This document shows, one piece after another, positions 1 to 5,361 of a DNA stretch of 9,947 nucleotides. The position numbers and the translations under genes were made by a program. How positions within the stretch are numbered: position 1 is the stretch's first letter; each line of letters begins with the position of its first letter. This DNA comes from CAYFUR01 sp964346275 (GTDB taxonomy: Bacteria; Sumerlaeota; Sumerlaeia; SLMS01), in the NCBI GenBank assembly GCA_964346275.1, contig CAYFUR010000127.1, positions 1 through 9,947 of the forward strand. Direction: 5' to 3'. Below the pieces are notes generated by a model that saw only the letters and a program-made list of their open reading frames with translations, had not been told where the DNA came from and did not search any database.

Positions 1-567
1 AGTGGTATCGTCGGCGGCGAGGAATTGCGCTCCATGCCCGTCAGTGTTCGCGCCTCGCGGCGCCTCTCGTGGCTCAGCATCAATATTGTGCTGAATATTA
101 TCGCGGCAAGCGTCATCGCCTTCTACCAGGATACGTTGGAACAAGTCATCGCACTGGCGGTTTTCCTGCCGATCATTTCCGATATGAGTGGCTGCTCGGG
201 CAACCAGGCGGTGGCGGTCAGTATTCGCGAACTGGCGCTGGGGCTGGTCAAGCCGAAGGAATATGTGCGCGTCTTCATGAAAGAGTCCATCATCGGTGTG
301 ATTAATGGGCTTTTACTGGGTTTGTTGCTCGGTGGTGTCGCCGCGCTGTGGAAGAGCAATATCTATCTTGGCATCGTGGTGGGCGGATCGATGATGTTGA
401 ATACGACTGTTGCCGTAACCTTTGGCGGACTCGTGCCGCTGATTATGAAGCGGCTCCGGCTCGATCCGGCGCTTGTTTCCGGTCCGCTGCTGACGACAGT
501 GACGGATATGTGCGGTTTCTTCTTTGTTCTGAGCTTCGCCACGGTGGCGCTGCAGTATCTCGTCTAA
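1..567 (+). CDS. mgtE: MgtE-type magnesium transporter, C-terminal membrane domain (5' truncated)
   Basis: Reading frame 1 is open from the window edge to TAA at 565-567 (188 residues), so the true start lies outside. It resembles the transmembrane half of MgtE, an inner-membrane Mg2+ channel. About five hydrophobic segments are visible at fragment residues 24-42, 47-65, 101-118, 124-150 and 161-188, which matches the five-helix MgtE pore. Family landmarks are the Gly/Asn loop SGNQAVAVSIRELALG after helix 2 and LDPALVSGPLLTTVTD before the last helix. The Asp at fragment residue 169 probably corresponds to the pore Asp of characterised MgtE proteins. The usual GGNxGxQ-like loop reads DMSGCSGNQA here, a mild variant. 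The cytoplasmic N-domain, CBS pair and plug helix that gate MgtE should lie upstream. The stop is 4 bases from the stop of the convergent permease gene. Confidence 0.88.
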   Translation, partial: SGIVGGEELRSMPVSVRASRRLSWLSINIVLNIIAASVIAFYQDTLEQVIALAVFLPIISDMSGCSGNQAVAVSIRELALGLVKPKEYVRVFMKESIIGVINGLLLGLLLGGVAALWKSNIYLGIVVGGSMMLNTTVAVTFGGLVPLIMKRLRLDPALVSGPLLTTVTDMCGFFFVLSFATVALQYLV

Positions 568-571
568 ACGC

Positions 572-1585
572 CTAGCGATGGCGAAACAGGATGAAGAGAA
601 AGAACGGCCCGCCGAGGAAGGCCGTAATAATGCCGACGGGGATTTCCGTCGGCGAAGCAGCCGTGCGCGCGATGGTATCGCAAATCACCAGAAAAGACGC
701 GCCGGCCAGCCCCACCGCGGGCAACAGCAGCCGGTGATCTGCACCCGCCATTCGCCGCAGCGCATGAGGTACGATGAGCCCCACGAAGCCAATGGGGCCG
801 GCATAGGCAACGATTCCAGCCGCCATGATAGACGATGTGAAGAGCAACACCAGGCGCGATCGCTCGACATTGACGCCCAGGTGCGAAGCGGTCATTTCGC
901 CGAAGCAAAGGACATTCAAGTTCCGGCCGTTCCACAGCAGAATCGCCCCGCCAAACAGGACGATTCCCCCGACGAACCAGACCGGCCGGAGGGAATCCAC
1001 GTCGACGCCGCCCATGAGCCAGCGGATCATCGCATAGGCTTGGTGGGGATCGCTGAGGTATTGCACCGCAAGAATTCCCGCGGCGAAGAGCAGGTTCAGC
1101 GTCACCCCGGCCAGGATCAGGAGCGACGGCGAAGTCGTCTGGCTGCGCCACCGGGCCAGTGCATAGATCACCAGCACGGCGACTCCGCCGAAGAGAAAGG
1201 CCGAGGTGGGGAGCATCCAGAAAAGCATGGCGGCGGGTGCGGCGTTCATCATGAGCAGGGCGCCGAAACTGGCTCCACCAGCGATGCCAAGGGTGTACGG
1301 TTCGGCCAGATCGTTGCGCAAAAGCGCCTGATAGACAGCCCCGGCAAGGGCAAGTCCTCCCCCGGCGATGGCGCCGAAAAGAACGCGGGGCAGCCGGAGA
1401 ACAAAGAGAATCTGGCGATCAAAGTTCGTTTCCCCTTCAAAGGGGCGAAGGCCGAGGGCTTTCCATAAGTCGATGGGCGTCGAGCCCGCCTGGACACAGA
1501 ATGCCAGAACAACGACCAGGAGAACCAGCAGGCCGCTCCACCAGAGCAGAGCCCGGTTCCAGGATGCGGCGGCACGCTGGCTCAT
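572..1585 (-). CDS. FecCD/BtuC-family ABC importer permease
   Basis: This 337-residue inner-membrane permease belongs to a type II ABC importer for vitamin B12, heme or ferric siderophores. Landmarks are LRLPRVL (63-69), the FecCD signature around AGAVYQALLRNDLAEPYTLG (81-100), GPIGFVGLIVPH (263-274), and the C-terminal EIPVGIITAFLGGPFF (314-329). About ten hydrophobic stretches agree with the BtuC/FhuB-like fold, and the length is normal for the family (about 330-350). I chose the ATG at 1585 because it overlaps the stop of the upstream ATPase as ATGA, a typical translational-coupling junction. A longer reading frame upstream has no family similarity. This is the last gene of the binding protein-ATPase-permease operon. 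The substrate cannot be decided from sequence: B12 and iron chelates are both possible. Confidence 0.93.
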   Translation of the reverse strand: MSQRAAASWNRALLWWSGLLVLLVVVLAFCVQAGSTPIDLWKALGLRPFEGETNFDRQILFVLRLPRVLFGAIAGGGLALAGAVYQALLRNDLAEPYTLGIAGGASFGALLMMNAAPAAMLFWMLPTSAFLFGGVAVLVIYALARWRSQTTSPSLLILAGVTLNLLFAAGILAVQYLSDPHQAYAMIRWLMGGVDVDSLRPVWFVGGIVLFGGAILLWNGRNLNVLCFGEMTASHLGVNVERSRLVLLFTSSIMAAGIVAYAGPIGFVGLIVPHALRRMAGADHRLLLPAVGLAGASFLVICDTIARTAASPTEIPVGIITAFLGGPFFLFILFRHR

Positions 1586-2367
1586 TTCTCGATCCAGAGC
1601 GCCGGCTGGCCATTGGGCCCGCGGCCGGTTGTCAGGGGCACATTGTATATGCGCGATAGCCGGTCCGCGTCGAGAACCTCTTCCGGGGTACCTTGAAACT
1701 GGAGCCTGCCCTCGTGGAGCAGGGCCAGCTCGCGGCAATACAACGCCGCCAGGTTGATGTCATGGGAAACCGTCAGAACGGTCACACCCTGCTCTTTGTT
1801 CAGCCGTTCAAGCAGCCGGAAGACCTGGCGCTGGTGGGACAGGTCGAGGGAAGCGGTCGGCTCGTCAAGCAGCAGCACCGGTGCCTCCTGAGCCAGGGCC
1901 CGGGCGATGAGCAATCGCTGGTATTCCCCGCCGGACAGCTCCGAAGCCCGGCGTTTTTCAAATCCTTCCAGCCCGGCGAGCGCAAGGCACTCGCGGCAAA
2001 CGCGGTGGTCCTCTTCGCTTTCGAATCCGAACGGGCTCTCGCGGTGTATATAACGGCCCATGAGAACGATTTCTTCCACGTTGAATGAGAAAACCTGCTC
2101 TTCGCGCTGGGGGACGACGGCGACGTGGCGGGCCAATTCGCTGCGGCGGGTCTCGCGCAGGCCATGTCCTCGAAAAAGGATGCGCCCCGCCTGCGGGGAG
2201 AGCCAGCGCGTCAGCAGATAGAGCAACGTGGACTTGCCCGCCCCGTTCGGGCCGATGAGACCGAGAAAGTCCCCCTCCTTGAGCATAAAATCGCACCCCT
2301 TCAGGACGGGCGGGCCCGAAGAGTAGCCAAAGGTGAGGTTATTCGCCTGGTAGATCGGAGTCGTCAT
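1582..2367 (-). CDS. FecE/BtuD-family ABC importer ATPase
   Basis: This is a 261-residue cytoplasmic ATPase that powers the adjacent permease. From the chosen start, Walker A is GPNGAGKST (39-47), the Q-loop Gln is at 87, the ABC signature LSGGEYQRLLIARAL is at 144-158, Walker B is VLLLDEPTASLD (164-175) and the switch His is at 202 (VSHDINLAALY). These are characteristic of the FepC/FhuC/BtuD group. The ATG at 2367 gives MTTPIYQANNLTFGY, the usual family N-terminus, and overlaps the upstream binding-protein gene by 29 bases. An in-frame ATG at 2406 would add a 13-residue Arg/Pro-rich extension and a 68-base overlap, which is less likely. Neither start has a good Shine-Dalgarno sequence, so translation is probably coupled to the gene upstream. 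The stop overlaps the permease start by 4 bases. Confidence 0.93.
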   Translation of the reverse strand: MTTPIYQANNLTFGYSSGPPVLKGCDFMLKEGDFLGLIGPNGAGKSTLLYLLTRWLSPQAGRILFRGHGLRETRRSELARHVAVVPQREEQVFSFNVEEIVLMGRYIHRESPFGFESEEDHRVCRECLALAGLEGFEKRRASELSGGEYQRLLIARALAQEAPVLLLDEPTASLDLSHQRQVFRLLERLNKEQGVTVLTVSHDINLAALYCRELALLHEGRLQFQGTPEEVLDADRLSRIYNVPLTTGRGPNGQPALWIEK

Positions 2368-3259
2368 CGGTTGGGGCCGGGGTGGGCGTCTGCTCGCGTT
2401 TTCCATGAATCATTTCGGCGAGTTTTTCCACCGAATCGGCAACGCCGGGGCCCGGGATAGTCAATTGCGGATCGTCGGTAAAGACGATTCGCGGCATTTT
2501 ATCGGTGCCCACGCCGAGGAACTCCTCCCATTGGGCGCGCCATCTCTTGTGGTCTTTCTCCGTACGGCCGGGTCCCGCGCTTTCATTCGCATCGATAATG
2601 ACGTCGGGAGGATCCGTGGCCAGGACCTCCCGGTTCACGATCGGATAGCGGACGGAACTGTCATCGAGGTAATTCTTTGCCCCGGCAGCCTGGATCATTT
2701 CGCTGATAAAGGTGTCCGCGCCAGCCGCATAGATATCCCGAAGGCCTGTTGGTGAGTAACCAACCACGAAAAGCACCTCCAGATCGCCGCCCGGGTGTTT
2801 CTGGCGAATTTCCTCGAGCCGATTATGCAGGCCGGTGACGATCTCTTGGGCGCGGTCCGGAGCGTTGAGATGCTCGCCCATGAGCCGCAAGCCCGCCATG
2901 ATATCGCGGATCGTTTCGCTTCGCACCTCCACGGTCTCCACGCCGAGCTTTTTCAAGGGGCGCATCTCCGAATTGTGGGAGGGAAGATGAAAGACGATGT
3001 CGGGCCTGGATGAAAGCACCAGTTCGGCGTTCAGATCATAGAGCCCGCCGACACGCGGGAGGTCGCGGGCTTCCTCGGGGTAACGGGAGTATTCCGAAAC
3101 CGCCACAAGCCAGTTGCCGCGTTCGAGGGCAAACACGCCTTCGGTCAGGTTTGGCGCCAGGGTGATCACGCGTGGCGCCTTCCCGTCCTCCTGCGCAAAA
3201 ACGCTCGATAAAAGGGCTGCCGCGAGCAGAATCAGAAAGAAAAGGATTTTCGTCTTCAT
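2339..3259 (-). CDS. BtuF-like periplasmic substrate-binding protein of ABC importer
   Basis: This 306-residue protein starts with a signal peptide: MKTK, a hydrophobic core, then a likely signal peptidase I site after SSVFA (about residue 22). There is no lipobox Cys, so a soluble periplasmic protein is expected. The mature part looks like the helical-backbone metal-receptor superfamily (BtuF/FepB/TroA-like): RVITLAPNLTEGVFAL, then SEYSRYPEEARDLPRVGG, then LVLSSRPDIVF, and later REVLATDPPDVIID. The YP...LP.VGG pattern is closest to BtuF, which carries cobalamin, but family members also bind ferric siderophores or heme. The last 20 or so residues are a low-complexity Thr/Pro/Asp tail overlapping the ATPase start. 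It is the first gene of the operon. I found no cobalamin riboswitch B12 box in the 165 bases upstream, so B12 specificity is not supported by regulation. Confidence 0.9.
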   Translation of the reverse strand: MKTKILFFLILLAAALLSSVFAQEDGKAPRVITLAPNLTEGVFALERGNWLVAVSEYSRYPEEARDLPRVGGLYDLNAELVLSSRPDIVFHLPSHNSEMRPLKKLGVETVEVRSETIRDIMAGLRLMGEHLNAPDRAQEIVTGLHNRLEEIRQKHPGGDLEVLFVVGYSPTGLRDIYAAGADTFISEMIQAAGAKNYLDDSSVRYPIVNREVLATDPPDVIIDANESAGPGRTEKDHKRWRAQWEEFLGVGTDKMPRIVFTDDPQLTIPGPGVADSVEKLAEMIHGKREQTPTPAPTDDDSDLPGE

Positions 3260-3424
3260 TGCAGAAAGTCCGTGAAAGGAGCAGTCCGCTCATCTTGCTT
3301 CCGTTTGCCTGCCATGGCAAGGTTCAGTTTGCGGAATGCGGCCCCGAGGATAATCGTATTGACCGCCCCGCGATTTCCAGCGGAGACCCAATGCGATCCT
3401 GAAATGACTCACGGACAGCCACCC

Positions 3425-3510
3425 ATGTCACCGAAGACGAACGCCAAAGACCCCTGGATTGCGCCCGAGGATATCCGGATACCGGACTTTATCATTTGCG
3501 GCGCGATGAA
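3425..3510 (+). CDS. Sulfotransferase family protein, N-terminal fragment before assembly gap
   Basis: This is the 5' end of a gene interrupted by the run of N. From ATG 3425 it reads MSPKTNAKDPWIAPEDIRIP and continues DFIICGAMK, the first strand leading into the PAPS-binding P-loop-like motif (usually P-D-F-hydrophobic-hydrophobic-G-x-x-K-x-G-T-T/S) of PAPS-dependent sulfotransferases. Sequence is lost exactly where SGTT should follow. Such enzymes transfer sulfate from 3'-phosphoadenylyl sulfate to hydroxyl groups of carbohydrates, lipids or peptides. An alternative ATG at 3404 would add seven residues; neither start has a strong ribosome-binding site. The family call rests on this motif and on the fragment after the gap (3611-3768), which I take to be the same gene. 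Confidence 0.68.
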
Positions 3511-3610
3511 NNNNNNNNNNNNNNNNNNNNNNNNNNNNNNNNNNNNNNNNNNNNNNNNNNNNNNNNNNNNNNNNNNNNNNNNNNNNNNNNNNNNNNNNNN
3601 NNNNNNNNNN
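3511..3610. other. Assembly gap of exactly 100 N
   Basis: All bases from 3511 to 3610 are N. A length of exactly 100 is a common placeholder for a gap of unknown size, so the real distance is not known. The reading frame before the gap (frame 2 of the window) and after it (frame 1) do not match. This carries no biological meaning if the length is arbitrary. If both sides belong to one sulfotransferase of normal size (roughly 280-320 residues), about 600-750 bases are missing. Confidence 0.98.
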
Positions 3611-3768
3611 ATCGCATCCACCGGAAGATCAATCCGCTTCAAAAAAAGAAGCCTCCCAAAATCCATCCGGAAACCAAGCGATTCCTCGACGAGTATTTTA
3701 AATCACGCCTCGAGGGGATCAACGAACTCGTCGGCAAGGATGTGATGTCGATCTGGTTCGGCGAGTAA
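3611..3768 (+). CDS. Sulfotransferase family protein, C-terminal fragment after assembly gap
   Basis: The open frame begins at 3613 and ends with TAA at 3766-3768, giving 51 residues that start RIHRKINPLQKKKPPKIHPE. The stretch ETKRFLDEYFKSRLEGINEL, followed by VGKDVMSIWFGE, is the typical last helix of bacterial sulfotransferases: P-E-T-x-x-x-L-x-x-Y-F/Y, then E-x-L, then G-x-D, then a terminal W. In the family this helix lies near the cofactor-binding region. It is almost certainly the end of the gene whose start is at 3425. The stop lies 6 bases from the stop of the convergent ubiX gene. Without the middle of the protein, the acceptor substrate cannot be inferred. Confidence 0.66.
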
Positions 3769-3774
3769 AGGTCG

Positions 3775-4410
3775 CTATTTCGCCGGGCGGCGGTTTTCCG
3801 GTCCTTCCCACTCCAGCGGCATCTCGTGGGGAATATCCACGAGGTTCAGCACCTTCATGACCATGAAATCGAGAAGGTCTTCGATCGTCCTGGGCTCGCA
3901 GTAGAACCCGGGCATGGCGGGGACGACGTGGGCGCCGGCCTGGGAAAGAGTGAGAAGGTTCTGCAAGTGGATGCTGCTGAGTGGTGTTTCCCGCGGAACG
4001 AGGACCAGGGGGCGGCGTTCCTTGAGAAAGACATCGGCGCAGCGCCCCAGCAAGTCGTCGGATACGCCGTGGGCAATGGCGCCACAGGTTTTCATGCTGG
4101 CGGGGATGACCACCATGGCGCGGGCGCGAAAGGTGCCGCTGGCTGGGCGCGCGGCGATGTCGCGGATATTATAGAGCGTGATCTGATTTTCCGCCGCTTC
4201 CCGGGAAATCGAGAGCCAATCGGTGAGCTTTGCCGTGCTGCCCACGCCGCGCAACCCTTCCTCCTCCTGCATCACGCGCCATCCCGCCTGGCTCACGATC
4301 AGGTGAACGTGCCAGCCAAGGCTGACGACTTTTTCGACAAATCGGATGCCGTAGCGGATGCCGCTGGCGCCGCTGATACCCACAACCAGGTGTTTACTGT
4401 CGTTTTTCAT
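3775..4410 (-). CDS. ubiX: Flavin prenyltransferase UbiX
   Basis: This 211-residue flavoprotein joins dimethylallyl phosphate to FMN, making the prenylated FMN cofactor of UbiD-type decarboxylases used in quinone and aromatic-acid metabolism. Motifs are GISGASG (11-17, FMN binding), VIPASMKTCGAIAHG (101-115), and RRPLVLVPRETPLSSIHLQN (132-151), with K130, R140 and E141 in the positions of known catalytic residues. AMPGFY (165-170) follows, with Y170 matching the phosphate-binding Tyr. In the last helix, DFMVMKVLNL has Lys186 where characterised UbiX proteins usually have the phosphate-binding Arg (R185 in Pseudomonas numbering). Length is normal. It starts with ATG at 4410 inside the end of ubiE (17-base overlap), so the two are one operon. 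No ubiD is in the window. Confidence 0.92.
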   Translation of the reverse strand: MKNDSKHLVVGISGASGIRYGIRFVEKVVSLGWHVHLIVSQAGWRVMQEEEGLRGVGSTAKLTDWLSISREAAENQITLYNIRDIAARPASGTFRARAMVVIPASMKTCGAIAHGVSDDLLGRCADVFLKERRPLVLVPRETPLSSIHLQNLLTLSQAGAHVVPAMPGFYCEPRTIEDLLDFMVMKVLNLVDIPHEMPLEWEGPENRRPAK

Positions 4411-5146
4411 GGCCCTTCTCTTTCGCGGATTTCTCGCCGATATGGAGGGCGGCGATGCCGAAACTCAACGCGCAGTGGCGCACGCGGCCAAAGCCCGAGC
4501 GCTTCATCAACCGGGCCAGTTCGCGCCGGCCGGGAAAATGGAGAACCGAGTGCGGCAGGTAAAGATAAGCGGATCGCTGGGACAGCAGGGCCCCGATCCG
4601 CGGCAAAACGTGAAGAAAATAGGGCATATACAGGGCGTGGACCAGGGCGTTTTCCGGCTGGCTGAACTCCAGGATCGCTACGCGCCCGCCGGGCCGGAGG
4701 ACGCGGTGCATTTCCGCCAGGCCGCCCTCGAGAGATTCCATATTTCGGATACCGAAGGCGATTGTGACCAGATCGAAGGATTCGCTGGCAAAGGGAAGGC
4801 GCAGGCCGTCGGCTTCGATCCAGCTGAGAGGCGTGGAGCGGGATTTTTCGCGGGCGCGGCGCAGCATCGGCCCGGCAAAATCGGCCCCGACAATCTCGCA
4901 GTCCGGGCGGGCGGCGCGGTGCATCTCCAGGGCCAGGTCGCCCGTGCCGCAGGCGAGGTCGAGAATGCGGCGCTGGCGCGGCTCGACGGCCTCGCGAACC
5001 AGCAGGCGGCGCCAGGCGATATCGGTGTTGGCGCTGAGAAGATGGTTTAGCAGGTCGTAGCGGGGCGCGATCTGGCTGAACATCGCGCGGATTTTCCGGC
5101 TTTCCCGCGACGGTCTGGGGAGAGGGCTGGCGGTCGGGGGCATCAT
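4394..5146 (-). CDS. ubiE: UbiE/MenG quinone C-methyltransferase
   Basis: This is a 250-residue class I SAM-dependent methyltransferase that C-methylates demethylmenaquinone or the ubiquinone precursor. Visible motifs are RAMFSQIAPRYDLLNHLLS (20-38, the UbiE N-terminal signature), SAM motif I LDLACGTGDLALEM (62-75), VGADFAGPML (86-95), DLVTIAFGIRNM (125-136, second UbiE signature), EMHRVLRPGGRVAILEFSQP (145-164) and a C-terminal GFGRVRHCALSFGIAALHIG. I chose ATG 5146 (an ATG ATG pair at 5146 and 5143); the open frame extends to 5284 but that part has no family similarity. The Ser/Pro/Arg-rich first 17 residues are slightly longer than usual. With no other quinone genes here, ubiquinone versus menaquinone cannot be decided. 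It precedes ubiX and is transcribed divergently from the secreted-protein operon. Confidence 0.92.
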   Translation of the reverse strand: MMPPTASPLPRPSRESRKIRAMFSQIAPRYDLLNHLLSANTDIAWRRLLVREAVEPRQRRILDLACGTGDLALEMHRAARPDCEIVGADFAGPMLRRAREKSRSTPLSWIEADGLRLPFASESFDLVTIAFGIRNMESLEGGLAEMHRVLRPGGRVAILEFSQPENALVHALYMPYFLHVLPRIGALLSQRSAYLYLPHSVLHFPGRRELARLMKRSGFGRVRHCALSFGIAALHIGEKSAKEKGHEKRQ

Positions 5147-5195
5147 CGATTCGTTGAAAATTCCGTATTGCGGCAAGCGGGGGGCTCCCTTAGCG

Positions 5196-5220
5196 TCCTG
5201 CCGCCCATCAGGTGGCAGGA
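5196..5220. other. Strong hairpin in the ubiE / secreted-protein divergent intergenic region
   Basis: TCCTGCCGCC pairs with GGTGGCAGGA (ten pairs, one G-T) around a five-base loop CATCA. No T-run follows on either strand, so it is not a simple intrinsic terminator. It lies 50 bases before the ubiE ATG and 141 bases before the secreted-protein ATG, so it could be part of an mRNA leader or a protein-binding palindrome. The rest of the 215-base intergenic space shows no convincing sigma-70 promoter in either direction. Confidence 0.45.
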
Positions 5221-5349
5221 ATCGCGCCGATTTCTGTGTCTGGCCATGGGCTGTGAAAAAGCAAACATCCCCCGGCTCCGGCAAGTCTCAATTTACCGTT
5301 CCGGACGACCCGACTGCGGCCGTGGACTTTATTCCCCCTGGCATTGGCC

Positions 5350-5358
5350 GAAAGGAAG
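5350..5358 (+). promoter_or_regulatory. Ribosome-binding site deciding the start at 5362
   Basis: The purine run GAAAGGAAGG, immediately followed by CT and ATG at 5362, is a good Shine-Dalgarno sequence. It supports the ATG rather than the in-frame TTG at 5344. The ATG start also places a proper signal peptide at the N-terminus. Confidence 0.6.
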
Positions 5359-5361
5359 GCT

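Noticed and set aside
578..1468. Long plus-strand open frame (296 codons) opposite the permease gene
   Set aside because: Its translation is highly charged and low in hydrophobic residues, as expected of the complement of a membrane-protein gene. The minus strand has clear FecCD motifs.
1586..1738. N-terminal extension of the permease to 1738
   Set aside because: The added 51 residues are Arg/Pro/Gly-rich, lie antiparallel to no known domain and overlap the ATPase gene deeply. The ATGA junction at 1582-1585 gives a standard start.
3359..3387. TTGACC as a -35 box for the sulfotransferase gene
   Set aside because: No acceptable -10 sequence lies 15-19 bases downstream.
3826..4665. Plus-strand open frame across ubiX and the end of ubiE
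   Set aside because: It is the complement of two clearly recognised minus-strand genes and shows no family motifs.
5240..5300. Sequence GAAAAAGCAAACATCC followed by CCGGCTCCGG, slightly like a cyclic-di-GMP (GEMM) riboswitch core
   Set aside because: The paired stems and the conserved CGCAAAGC-type segment could not be matched, so the likeness is too weak to claim.
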